A stretch of 64,000 nucleotides of DNA from NCBI GenBank assembly GCA_017410265.1, contig JAFQRC010000005.1, positions 248,001 to 312,000 on the forward strand, given 5' to 3'. Shown here in pieces: positions 41,675-50,777 of this stretch (within the stretch, counting starts at the first letter, position 1; each line of letters opens with the position of its first letter). The translations under genes were made by a program, and so were the position numbers. A model generated the notes under the pieces. The model had not been told where the DNA came from, did no database searches, and saw only the letters and a list, made by a program, of their open reading frames with translations. This stretch comes from Ruminococcus sp. (lineage in GTDB: Bacteria > Bacillota > Clostridia > Oscillospirales > Acutalibacteraceae).

Positions 41675-44600
41675 TTAGATTGAGAAGCGAGGGCAGACGC
41701 CAGCGCTGTTGGACGCGTTGTAGCCGTGCGTGTTCGCGCTGCCGCCGTTGCTCACATAGCTGAAGTGCGTCGCGTATGTGACTGCCGCGCCGCGAAGCCA
41801 GAAGTAGTTCGCTGCAAACCACTCGCCGTTGCGGCGGATGTAGCCTCTGCTGGATTCTGAAGTGTTGATCCAGAGGTCGCCTTCCTTGACGTTGTTCGCC
41901 GCGTTGGTTGTCGGGTCGGTTCCGGATGTGAATATCGAGTATCCGTCCGGAAGCGCCACGCCTCTGAATTTGATTCTGGATGTGTTGTTCGTGAAGAATG
42001 TCACCCAGTTGCCTTCGTAGACCCACGGCTCTGCTGTGGTGCTGTAAACCTCCGCGTAGGACGGTACCCAGAGGTACGCGTCTGCAGCTTCGATTTCGTG
42101 GTTGGTGCCGTCGACGTAGCAGTTGTAGTTGATTTTGCATTGCTTCATCATCTGGCGCCATACTTCAGGGAATGCCTTATAAAGGCGATTCTGCAGCCAT
42201 GCGAAGAGAGGCATATTGTCGAAACCTCCGGCGTTGCTGTTGGTCGTGTTCATCTGCTTGGTGCGCTCCAGGAGGCTCGCGCAGATGAAGTCCACGCTGG
42301 TCGGCTGTACGCTGTTGGCTGTCAGCTTGTAATTGCCGAAGCCGCCCACCTCGAAGAGGTAGGTCTCACGCGGCCAGCTCACAATGTTGCGGCAGTCCGT
42401 GTCGCCGAGGTCTCCGTGCCAGATGCGGCAGGAGTGGATCGTGCCCTTTGCGTAGTCGCCAATGTAGCCGGCGTCCGTCTTGGTGGCGCCGAGTACGAGC
42501 GTGCAGTCGCTCTGGGTGTCGATGGTCTTTGTCAGTTCTTTGAATTCCGGAGCGTCGGTGTACGCCTTCGAGGAGTAAACCTTGACGTTTCTGCTTCCGG
42601 CTTCGTGTCTGATGACCATAATCTCGCGGTAGGTTGTCGCGCCGCTGTTGTAGGTATTGGTGCTCCATTGTACGGAAGGTCCGCCTGAATACTTGAGCTT
42701 GAAGCCCATGTATCCGTCTTCCTGCATACAGCAGATCATTGTCTGGTCTGCGGTCGTGTCGCTGAAGGTTACGTCTGCGACTACCGTCCAGGCTTCGCCG
42801 ATGCCGTTCTTCAGGAGCTGGATCCCGGTGTCGACGTAGTTGGTACCGTCGAGCTTCAGCTCGTTCGCTACGTCTGTGAAGGGGATGTTGCTGTACTCCG
42901 GTGCGAAGCCGAAGGTTACCGGCACTCTGTCCTTCAGGGAGAAGTAGTCGAAGCTCTTTCCGCTCTTCGATACGGCGTAAATCTGCGCCGGTGTCATGCT
43001 GCCGATGTCGGTTCCTGCGTTCGGAAGTTCGCCGCGCTGCCATACTGCCCAGACGTCGAGGTCGCCGGTGATGAAGCCGGTGCTCTTATCCCATCCCTCG
43101 AAGAGGTAATAAACGAATTGTCCCTCTTCGTCGGTTCTTTCGGGCGTCTCGCCTGCGTAGATGGCTTCAGAGCCGTAATCTACGACCTGGGTGTCCATAA
43201 CGATGCCGACCTGGGAAATCCAGCGCACGGTGTACTGGCGAGGCGTCTCGCTGTAGGTTGCGGTGAGCGTTCTCGGTGCGATAATTGCAGAGAGGTCGCT
43301 GTCCCATCCGTCGTATGTGTAAACGGTGGAGACGCTGCTCTCGCGCGTCGGTGTCGGGATGGTTCCTGCAGTTACCGGGTCCGCGACGTCGTTTCCTCGG
43401 TCGACGTACTCGCTGTGGAGCACGGTGCCGTCCCAGTTGACGAATGTCACCAGGTACTGCTGCACGAGGGTCTCGTAGCTGATCGCAAGGTCTGACCACG
43501 CGGTTCTGTATGCGGTGAGTTTTGACTGCCTCATGATCGGCACGTAAACGGCGCCGGTCAATACGGACTGCTCCAGGTTGTGGTCTGCTTCGTCCAGACC
43601 CTTAATCGCAACGAGGCGGTCGAGGATCGTGGTATCGGGAAGCGTCCAGTTGATTCCGAGGATACGGATTCTGGTCAGTCCGGTGGCTCTCTCGATGAAG
43701 TCGAGGGTGTCAATGGTCGGGCAGTCTTCGATTCTTGCTGTGCGGAGCGCGTCGTAGGATGCGAATGTGAGGCTCTGGAGGTTCTTCAGGGCGATCGCGG
43801 AGACGCTGCTGACTGCGGGTACTTCTGCCGTCTGGATCTTGCCTCCGGGCGCAAACGATACGCCGGTGATTCCGGATCCGTTCGCCTTCAAAATGAGAAG
43901 GGCGTCGCAGCCGGTAAGGTCGAGCGTCTGTACCAGATTCGGCAGGTTCTGAATGTCGAGGGTTTCCAGGAGCACATTATTGCCCAGACCGATGGTCGTG
44001 GCGTTGGTGTTGCTGTATCCCTCGGCGCCGTCGCCAATCTTCAGGTGGCGAAGTTTTACGGCGCTGGCGATGTTGAAGTAGCCGATGTAAAGGGGCGCCA
44101 GGTCGCCGACGTCTGAAACCATCGAAGCCGTGTAGATGTAGATTTCGGTGTCGTTCAGGGTGTCGATCGGGCACTTCAATTCGTAGGACTGTCCGCGCTT
44201 CGCTCTCACACTTACGATTCCAGAGCCGGACTGCAGCGTGATGTACATATCGGCGTATGGCGTGATTGTTATCAGGTCGCTTGGCGCTACGCCGCCCCAG
44301 TTGGTCGGGGTGTATGCGCGGAAGGTGATTGTGTCGGAGGTCGCCTTTGAGCCTCTGTATTTGGAGGCGATGTATTTCTCCTGGTAAATCTCAAACTGGC
44401 GCCTCTGGTCTGCTTTGGTGCCGTAGAGCATTTCGAGGTATGCTTCGGTTCCGCTGTTGGTGTACGGGCGGATGTATTTCTTCCACATATCCTCAATGAC
44501 CAGCGCTTCCGGTCTTGGCGACTGGTGCGCTGTGAATTTCGCGAGAATTCTCTCGGCGTTCCATGCGCCCTTTGATTCCAGCGTCAAGAAGAGGCTGCGG

Positions 44601-47600
44601 AGGTCGTCGTAGAAGAAGTCCCTCACGTTGCACCAGAGCACGCTGGAGGACGCGTTGAAGACGTCCTTTGTGCCGATGGTGTCGGTGTCTTCCATACCGT
44701 AGGAAAGCGTCAAGCCGCCCTCGTTGTCGTTGCCGTCGGCGGTGTCGTTGTCGTAGTCCTTCGTGAAGTCCCAATGGATACCGTCGTCGGTGGAGACGAA
44801 GACGTTCTTTGCGCGGTTATCAACCATCGCGTGACGCTCTGTGAAGAGGTAATGGTAAAGGGCGGAGTCCTTGATGAAGTAGTCCTCGAATTCTGCCACG
44901 AATTTCGCGCCACGGTATTCCGCCGTGTCGTGCGTGTAGGTCTTTCCGCCGTAGGTTTTGCTTTCGGGAAGTGCCGCGTCAGTCGCTGCGGTTCTGTCGG
45001 TTGAAACCACCCAGGAGAGGACTCTCTGCCATGCAGCTTTGTGCTCTGTGGTCGGGTTCTTCGGGTATCTGAATTCAAACGATCCTTCTCCGTCCCATGT
45101 CTCGGTGGAGAGGTCGTCGCTCTTCCATAGGCAGGGGTTGTTGGTGTTGTTGCTGATTTCAACACATGACTGCAGCGCGTTGTCCTGCTGTCCGAATACG
45201 GCGAAGTTCTTCTTTGAGTTGTTCATATCGCCGCATCCGTAGAGAACGGTCGCTCCTGCCGGTACTGTGATGGATCCCATCTGTGCCGCCTCGGTGCCGG
45301 TGTTGTGGAAGAATACGACGCAGGGGTGTCCCTCGACGGTGTCTCTGACCTTCGGGTTCGCCGCTCTTGCTGGGTTGATGTACGGCTGGAATTCGTTGTA
45401 TTCGTCCGCCATGACGACGTTGTTTGCGTTCTCCGAAGAGGCGACATTGAGCTTGATGTTGAAATAATTCACGCCGATGCTCTTGTCGGTCATGGAGTAT
45501 TTGTCTCCGGTGGTTCCATCTCCGAAAACGAAGGCGGCCGTGGTTACCTCGCCTGCGTCGTCCTCGATTGCCTCAAATTCGAGGTCGAGGTTCAGCGCCG
45601 CTTCTCCGTACTGTGCGGAGGAGGTACCTTGAGCCTTCATCGTAACGTTGGCGCCGGTGAATTTGTGCTTTACGCCTCCGGCTTTCATGACGTGGTCGAC
45701 CGTGCAGGTGACTTCGTCTGTCTTTGCCGTTGTCATCTTCGGGGCGTGTACCGTAATCACGCGGAGGTTCGGACTTGCGTCGATGAGCTTTTGGATATCG
45801 ATATCTCCGTTGGAGTCGTAGATGTTGTTGCGGTTGTATCGCGCCAGCATCTCTTCGGCGTCCGGAGCGTCCGCCATCCAGTTTTCGTGGATTTCGAGGC
45901 GGGTCAGGTCGTTCTCGTAAGCCTTCACGCGGTAAATATGGACGTCGCAGTCGTTGGATCCGATTCGGAGCAGCTGCGGATTATCCTGGGTGAAGTTGTC
46001 GTTGTCGGCGTAAATTGCCACCTTCGAGGGAATGCCTTCAAGCCAGATCATCATTACGCGGTCGCCGCCATCGGGTTCGATGTTGATGTCCATTTCGATG
46101 ATGCTGTCCTCGCAGTACGGTACGTCCATTTCGGTGAGCTGCGATCTTACGGTCGCTCTCTGCGCCTGGAGTTTGACGCCGATGTTGTCTGCGAAGCACG
46201 AGAGAATTTGTGCGTCGTAGTTTCGGCAGTTGGTTGCCTTGAAAATGAATTTCAGCTCCTTGCCGGTTCTCATGGCGTCGTCTGCAAAGAGGGACTTGTC
46301 GGCTTCGACGTAGGTGCCGCATTTTACACAGAAGTATGTGTTGCCGTCGGCGTCGGTTTTGAAGCCGCCGTTCGACCAGTCGAAATTGTCGGAGAAGGTC
46401 AGCGGGTGGTTCGTGCCGGCGCCGTCCTTGTATCCGAATTCCTCGCGGTCGGTATCGTTGTTGGTGTGCCCTGCAGGGTTAAGGTCAAATACGAGACCGG
46501 TGGTCACCGGTTCCACGCTGATTCCGATGTCCTCGACTTCGAGGGTTATCGTCTTGACGACGTCTCCGCAGGTGATGGTGAGGTTCTTTGTGCCCGGTGT
46601 GTCGGGTTTGTAGCTCCAGGTCTGGCGCGTTCTGTCGACGGTCAGGTTGGATACGACTTCGCCGTCCACCTTGAGGGTGATGTCAGCTGTCAGGCTCGCC
46701 GGGTTGTAGACGATGTATGGGATTGAGACGGTTGTGTACTGCTTCGCTTTCCCTGCGTAGCTGCAGGCAATGATCGGCGTGGAGTTTCCTTCCTCCGCCC
46801 AGATTACGTCGTATTCCAGAGTGTTGCTGGTTACGGCGACGCCGTCCACCGTGGCTGTGGCGTAAACCTTCAGCCTATGGGCGCCATGGCTCTGTCCGGG
46901 GATGCTCTGTGTCTGCTGTCTGTTGGAAGCGGTCACGGTGGCTGTTGCTACCTCTGTGCCGTCAATCTCAAAGTGGATCAGCTTCTCGATGTTGTTGCCG
47001 ATCGGCGTGTATCTGAAGAGGACGTCTCCGTTGTAGATTGCCGCGTCGTCAAAGCTCGCGCTCAAAGAGAGAGCGATGGCGCTGATTGTCCACGTCTTCG
47101 TGCCGTAGTTGTCGTCTTCGTCCGTCACCTTGACCTTGACCTTGTTGGTGCCTTCGGTGAGGTACGGTCCTACATTGATGGTGTGGCTTCCTTGCTCGAT
47201 GTTCTTCTGAATGACCGTCGAGCCGTTGATGGAAAGCTCAAGCGTACCGCTGCTGTTGGTGAATTCGCCGCCGCTGTCGTAATCGTAAAAACTGAAGATG
47301 ATATTCACATCCTCGCCATGTGCGACGGTAATTGCTGACGCTCCGGTGAGGTTCTCCAGTTTTACAACGGTGCCGGAGGAGCTTCCGCCGCCTCCGCCTC
47401 CGCCAATGAAGCAAGGATCCACGACGTCCTCGCCTTCCATCTGAATGTGAAGGTATCCGGTTTCCTGGTTGTAGGTGACGCTGTCAAAGGCGAGACCGCC
47501 GCTCTCGATGGCGATATCTGCCGACGTGTCGTCCCAGAACGTGATCCTGATGCCGGTGTCGATCGGGTCGACGCTCTTGACCAGGTTCGAGTACATTTCC

Positions 47601-47794
47601 TCGATGCCAGCTTCGGTCTGCATTCCTTCGTGGATCCCGGCGTCTTTCAATGCCTGGATGAATGCTGCAAGCGTGGCTCTGCGAAGGCTTTCCTTCGTTT
47701 TGCCGCCGACCGTTTCCGGCTGGGTGATGAGTACGCTGGCGCTATTTCTGACGTTTTCCGTACTCTGTTTTTCGGTTATCTTGGTTGTTGCCAT
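41675..47794 (-). CDS. DGR-diversified tail receptor-binding protein (2039 residues)
   Basis: A giant tail protein directly after the tail fibre gene. Rough layout: N-terminal segment and Gly-rich turn (residues 1-135), Ig-like beta domains (140-430), a concanavalin/LamG-like domain (440-650), and a region like CotH proteins (715-1130, with AQGTSSAQYGEAALNLDLEF). Then come a leucine-rich stretch (1280-1400), two InlB-type B repeats (1455-1580), a second LamG-like domain (1645-1820) and a C-terminal C-type-lectin/DUF6273-like domain (1840-2039) with LWVPSYAEVY and FWLRGAAV. The last 48 residues are encoded by the variable repeat, where template Asn codons have become Tyr, His, Ser, Gly or Ala. 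It should bind host surface ligands. GGAGGTAAAGT precedes the ATG. Confidence 0.88.
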   Translation of the reverse strand: MATTKITEKQSTENVRNSASVLITQPETVGGKTKESLRRATLAAFIQALKDAGIHEGMQTEAGIEEMYSNLVKSVDPIDTGIRITFWDDTSADIAIESGGLAFDSVTYNQETGYLHIQMEGEDVVDPCFIGGGGGGGSSSGTVVKLENLTGASAITVAHGEDVNIIFSFYDYDSGGEFTNSSGTLELSINGSTVIQKNIEQGSHTINVGPYLTEGTNKVKVKVTDEDDNYGTKTWTISAIALSLSASFDDAAIYNGDVLFRYTPIGNNIEKLIHFEIDGTEVATATVTASNRQQTQSIPGQSHGAHRLKVYATATVDGVAVTSNTLEYDVIWAEEGNSTPIIACSYAGKAKQYTTVSIPYIVYNPASLTADITLKVDGEVVSNLTVDRTRQTWSYKPDTPGTKNLTITCGDVVKTITLEVEDIGISVEPVTTGLVFDLNPAGHTNNDTDREEFGYKDGAGTNHPLTFSDNFDWSNGGFKTDADGNTYFCVKCGTYVEADKSLFADDAMRTGKELKFIFKATNCRNYDAQILSCFADNIGVKLQAQRATVRSQLTEMDVPYCEDSIIEMDINIEPDGGDRVMMIWLEGIPSKVAIYADNDNFTQDNPQLLRIGSNDCDVHIYRVKAYENDLTRLEIHENWMADAPDAEEMLARYNRNNIYDSNGDIDIQKLIDASPNLRVITVHAPKMTTAKTDEVTCTVDHVMKAGGVKHKFTGANVTMKAQGTSSAQYGEAALNLDLEFEAIEDDAGEVTTAAFVFGDGTTGDKYSMTDKSIGVNYFNIKLNVASSENANNVVMADEYNEFQPYINPARAANPKVRDTVEGHPCVVFFHNTGTEAAQMGSITVPAGATVLYGCGDMNNSKKNFAVFGQQDNALQSCVEISNNTNNPCLWKSDDLSTETWDGEGSFEFRYPKNPTTEHKAAWQRVLSWVVSTDRTAATDAALPESKTYGGKTYTHDTAEYRGAKFVAEFEDYFIKDSALYHYLFTERHAMVDNRAKNVFVSTDDGIHWDFTKDYDNDTADGNDNEGGLTLSYGMEDTDTIGTKDVFNASSSVLWCNVRDFFYDDLRSLFLTLESKGAWNAERILAKFTAHQSPRPEALVIEDMWKKYIRPYTNSGTEAYLEMLYGTKADQRRQFEIYQEKYIASKYRGSKATSDTITFRAYTPTNWGGVAPSDLITITPYADMYITLQSGSGIVSVRAKRGQSYELKCPIDTLNDTEIYIYTASMVSDVGDLAPLYIGYFNIASAVKLRHLKIGDGAEGYSNTNATTIGLGNNVLLETLDIQNLPNLVQTLDLTGCDALLILKANGSGITGVSFAPGGKIQTAEVPAVSSVSAIALKNLQSLTFASYDALRTARIEDCPTIDTLDFIERATGLTRIRILGINWTLPDTTILDRLVAIKGLDEADHNLEQSVLTGAVYVPIMRQSKLTAYRTAWSDLAISYETLVQQYLVTFVNWDGTVLHSEYVDRGNDVADPVTAGTIPTPTRESSVSTVYTYDGWDSDLSAIIAPRTLTATYSETPRQYTVRWISQVGIVMDTQVVDYGSEAIYAGETPERTDEEGQFVYYLFEGWDKSTGFITGDLDVWAVWQRGELPNAGTDIGSMTPAQIYAVSKSGKSFDYFSLKDRVPVTFGFAPEYSNIPFTDVANELKLDGTNYVDTGIQLLKNGIGEAWTVVADVTFSDTTADQTMICCMQEDGYMGFKLKYSGGPSVQWSTNTYNSGATTYREIMVIRHEAGSRNVKVYSSKAYTDAPEFKELTKTIDTQSDCTLVLGATKTDAGYIGDYAKGTIHSCRIWHGDLGDTDCRNIVSWPRETYLFEVGGFGNYKLTANSVQPTSVDFICASLLERTKQMNTTNSNAGGFDNMPLFAWLQNRLYKAFPEVWRQMMKQCKINYNCYVDGTNHEIEAADAYLWVPSYAEVYSTTAEPWVYEGNWVTFFTNNTSRIKFRGVALPDGYSIFTSGTDPTTNAANNVKEGDLWINTSESSRGYIRRNGEWFAANYFWLRGAAVTYATHFSYVSNGGSANTHGYNASNSAGVCPRFSI
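41681..41821 (-). repeat. DGR variable repeat (VR)
   Basis: About 141 bases aligned without gaps to the template repeat at a constant offset of 1043 bases. It encodes the C-terminus of the tail protein. The 3' end (CCTCGCTTCTCA against CCTCGATTTTCA in the template) differs at two bases, as expected for IMH versus IMH-star sequences that set the direction of transfer. The match stops at the codon for the Trp of EWFAAN. Confidence 0.95.
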
Positions 47795-47805
47795 ACTTTA
47801 CCTCC

Positions 47806-50106
47806 TTATCTGAATGCGATGTAGCGGTAAGTTTCGCCGCTCTTGTTGGTCGCGATCTTGTTTGAGGAGCTGTAGTTCACGTAGAAGCCGTTCGTGGTGA
47901 TGAGCAGCGCCGTGTGGGTGTTGCTCCACGTGGTTTCATGCGCAGACGATGTGCAGCTCCTGGTTCTCAAGCCGTAGGTGCCCACGGCAAGACCGCCGCA
48001 GACGCCATCGACGTCGTCGCCGACCATGCCTCTGCCGTTGCAAAGGAAGACCGCCGAAGGCGTAAAGTCAAGCGAGATCAGGCGCTTGGTGGATCCGTTT
48101 CCGCTGTAAACACCGAAAACCGGAGCGCCGAAGTAAGAGCCGAGCTGTTCTGCCAGGGCACTCATGCTGGTGCAGCCGGTACCGCCTCTGGAAGCTCCAA
48201 GAACGCCCTCGGTGAGGTCGTTTGTGGAGTGCTGGTGTGCTTCTTCTGCCGCCTTGATCTTCTTCGGGGTTATGCTGTGCGGATTTTCTGCCTTCAGGTG
48301 AAGGATGAGGTTGTTGATCGCTCTCTTCACTTTGCCCATGAAGGTCGCCATTTTTTCTCCCGGTGTGGGTTCCTCAAGCGTTGTAGCGATGGTGTAAGTG
48401 ATCGCCATGTCTGCCGGTGCCACGTTCTCGACGTTGCCGAGACCGATCTGCTCTGCGTTTACACCGTGAGGATTGGAGAAGTCGCGCTTGTGCTCCTCCA
48501 GGCTTTTCTTCGTGGCGTATACAGAGCCTTCGCCGATCGTAGCGGTTACTTCCTCGGCATCGCCTACCATTACGAGAATGGTCAGGGAGACCTCGATTGT
48601 CTTGCCGCAGTCGTTTGCCGGGATGAATTCGTCAAGTTCTCCAGCGTGGCAGTATGCGTAGAGCAGCTCGTTTCCGTCTGCGTCCTCTGCGAAGACGCCG
48701 GTCTCTGCCCAGTTAAAGCCTGCGACCACTTCGCTGTTGTTGAAGGATCCGGCAAGGCTGACATAGTTCGAGCCTCTCTCGATGCTCTCGATCGGAATTG
48801 TGACCATCGGGTTCACCAGGTCTACGAGCGCGTCCTGCGTTGCCGGTTGAGAGACGCTGCAGGTGATGGTGCTGTAGTTCTGATTCCATTGGGTTCCGGT
48901 GTATTCGTAGAGCACGTCTTCCGCTGTGCTGTACCACCAGTCCCCGGCGTTTGGTTCGAGGGGTGCTACCGGGTCGTATGTGAACGGTTTTTCCTCGTTT
49001 TGCATCCAGCCGGTGGAGAATTCCTTCAGCTCTGCAGCTTCGGTGTCGTACCAGAGGTCGCCATCGTAGGCTCTTGCCGGCGCGGTCCCGCTGTAGGTGA
49101 AGTTGTCCTCGGTGTCGTTCAGCCAGAGCATTCCGTAAACCTTCAGGATGGATGCTGCGGTGTCGAACCACCACTCGCCGGCTTCAGGGGTTGTCGGCGC
49201 TGCGCTTCCGTATGTGAAGACGGTCGCGTTGTCCGGAACCCAGCCGGTACCATAAACGTGGAGCGATGTGTCGTACCACCAGTCGCCCTGGTTCGGTACT
49301 TCCGGAGCGACGTTTCCGTATGTGAACGGGTGATCGTCGTCCTGCCATCCGAGCGCATATTCCTTCAGGCTGTCCGTTGTGGTGTCGTACCACCAGTCGC
49401 CGAGCGCCGGTGCCTCCGGTGCTGTCCCTGCGTAGGTGAATGCCTGGGCGTCTGCCGCCCACTCGGTGCCGTTGTGTTTCATCAGCACGTTGTTGGTGGA
49501 GTCGTACCAGTAGTCGCCTTCTGCAGCTGCTTCGGGTGCCGTGTCTGCGATGGTGAGGTTTACGCCCTCTTTTGCGCCCCACAGAGCCGCGCAGACCTTG
49601 AGCTGGGTGTTTGCTTGGTCGTACCAGTAATCGCCCGCTGACGGCGATTCTGGGGCGTCCTGGGCGCAAGAAATGACGACGTCTGCCTCTTCGTTCCATT
49701 TGTTTCCGAATGCGTAGAGGATTTCGTTCGCCGTGTCATACCAGCGGTCGCCGTTTTCTGCTTCAGGAGGCGGTGTGGTTGAGCACGTGATGTTTGCCGA
49801 TTCGATTGCCCAGCCTTCTCCGAAGTAGTAGAGGGTGTTGTTCGTGGTGTTGTACCAGAGGTCATTTTCGGACGGCTCCTCCGGGGCGGTTTCGCCGACC
49901 GTGATGGTTCTGCCGCTGGTGCCCCACGTCTCCTTGTACTCGTAGAGGATCTCGTTCTCTGTGTCGTACCAGAAGTCACCGGCAGACGGACTGTCCGGCG
50001 CGGTTCCGTTGCCGATTTTTATTTTGGTGAAGTTCAGGGGACTGCCGGAAAGCGCGGAAATAAGCAGACCCCTACCTGCGTCTGTGAGTTGAGGTATTAA
50101 GCTCAT
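47806..50106 (-). CDS. Tail fibre with an inserted repeat array
   Basis: A 766-residue fibre. Residues 1-34 (LTDAGRGLLISALSGSPLNF then TKIKIGNG) and about 425-560 (DLVNPMVTIPIESI, NWAETGVFAEDADGNELLYA) together make the usual N-terminal phage fibre domain. Between them lie about ten repeats of 36-40 residues. The remainder has an HKRDFSNPHGVNAEQIGLGN collar motif, a helical region and a beta-rich tip (VFLCNGRGMVGDD...RYIAFR). It attaches to the baseplate beside the DGR target protein. AAGGAGGCAAAC precedes the ATG; the start overlaps the previous stop by four bases. Confidence 0.85.
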   Translation of the reverse strand: MSLIPQLTDAGRGLLISALSGSPLNFTKIKIGNGTAPDSPSAGDFWYDTENEILYEYKETWGTSGRTITVGETAPEEPSENDLWYNTTNNTLYYFGEGWAIESANITCSTTPPPEAENGDRWYDTANEILYAFGNKWNEEADVVISCAQDAPESPSAGDYWYDQANTQLKVCAALWGAKEGVNLTIADTAPEAAAEGDYWYDSTNNVLMKHNGTEWAADAQAFTYAGTAPEAPALGDWWYDTTTDSLKEYALGWQDDDHPFTYGNVAPEVPNQGDWWYDTSLHVYGTGWVPDNATVFTYGSAAPTTPEAGEWWFDTAASILKVYGMLWLNDTEDNFTYSGTAPARAYDGDLWYDTEAAELKEFSTGWMQNEEKPFTYDPVAPLEPNAGDWWYSTAEDVLYEYTGTQWNQNYSTITCSVSQPATQDALVDLVNPMVTIPIESIERGSNYVSLAGSFNNSEVVAGFNWAETGVFAEDADGNELLYAYCHAGELDEFIPANDCGKTIEVSLTILVMVGDAEEVTATIGEGSVYATKKSLEEHKRDFSNPHGVNAEQIGLGNVENVAPADMAITYTIATTLEEPTPGEKMATFMGKVKRAINNLILHLKAENPHSITPKKIKAAEEAHQHSTNDLTEGVLGASRGGTGCTSMSALAEQLGSYFGAPVFGVYSGNGSTKRLISLDFTPSAVFLCNGRGMVGDDVDGVCGGLAVGTYGLRTRSCTSSAHETTWSNTHTALLITTNGFYVNYSSSNKIATNKSGETYRYIAFR
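48860..50005 (-). repeat. Array of about ten WYDT repeats in the tail fibre
   Basis: Each unit is 36-40 residues with the pattern TAPExPxxGDxWYDTxxxxL-(x)n-W. Examples begin TAPDSPSAGDFWYDTENEIL, TAPEAPALGDWWYDTTTDSL and TAPARAYDGDLWYDTEAAEL. The copies are diverged, so this is an old domain array. A related GDLWINT unit precedes the variable repeat in the neighbouring protein. Confidence 0.85.
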
Positions 50107-50774
50107 GTTTGCCTCCTTTCGTCGTCAATAAAGACGTTCATATTTTCATCCGCCAGCGTGTTGCCGAGTTCGTCAACAAGCCATACGACGTCTGAAACGC
50201 CTCTATCGTCGTACTCCGTGATCGCCACCGTCTTCATTTCGTGGACGGCGGCCGCGAAGTACATGGAGAGCGTGCCCTTGCGAGGCAGCTCGATGGAATA
50301 TGCGAGGTGGGAAGGCTTCACGGTGTTGATCTTCTTGATGACCGCGATGTAGTCCACGGTCGAGGTTCCTTCTTCGATGGAAACCTTGAAGGTATAGTTG
50401 CCGTTGTCTTCGTCCACCGTCACCGGTCTTCCGGTGAGCGCTTCCAGAATATCCTCCAGGGTGGCTGGGGTGAGCGGTTGCTTGCGTCCGCGCTTCGCAA
50501 TGACCGCCGCGCGTCTGGTTTCGAGGTCTTTGGTTTCGTCAACCTCAAGACCGTAGCGCTGTTCCCAGTATCTGATGCCCCAGGTGCATTGTTCGAGGAA
50601 GCATTGCTGGCGGAGGCTCTCTACGAGCTGCCGTGCCTGATCCATTTCGAGACCCATGACCTCGTAGAGCCACTTGCCGACGTATGACTTCTCATAAATC
50701 GGCGAGACGCGGCTCATCATTCGTTTTGCGCTTTCGCTTTCCGGGAAGCGTTCGATATCAAAGTCTTTCTTCAT
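50103..50774 (-). CDS. YmfQ/XkdU-like baseplate protein (DUF2313)
   Basis: A 223-residue protein with the helical N-terminus MMSRVSPIYEKSYVGKWLYE and GIRYWEQRYGLEVDETK, characteristic of the XkdU/Mu gp48 family of baseplate wedge-tip proteins. It directly follows the baseplate J gene, as in PBSX, and precedes the fibre with an ATGA overlap. It probably connects baseplate to fibre. Confidence 0.88.
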   Translation of the reverse strand: MKKDFDIERFPESESAKRMMSRVSPIYEKSYVGKWLYEVMGLEMDQARQLVESLRQQCFLEQCTWGIRYWEQRYGLEVDETKDLETRRAAVIAKRGRKQPLTPATLEDILEALTGRPVTVDEDNGNYTFKVSIEEGTSTVDYIAVIKKINTVKPSHLAYSIELPRKGTLSMYFAAAVHEMKTVAITEYDDRGVSDVVWLVDELGNTLADENMNVFIDDERRQT

Positions 50775-50777
50775 GGA

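Noticed and set aside
47914..49641. A 575-codon plus-strand open frame across the fibre gene
   Set aside because: It mirrors the fibre repeat array and has no sensible domains; an antisense shadow.
48860..50005. Fibre repeat array as a CRISPR or non-coding tandem repeat
   Set aside because: The repeats keep reading frame over about 380 codons and vary mostly at the DNA level; they are protein repeats.
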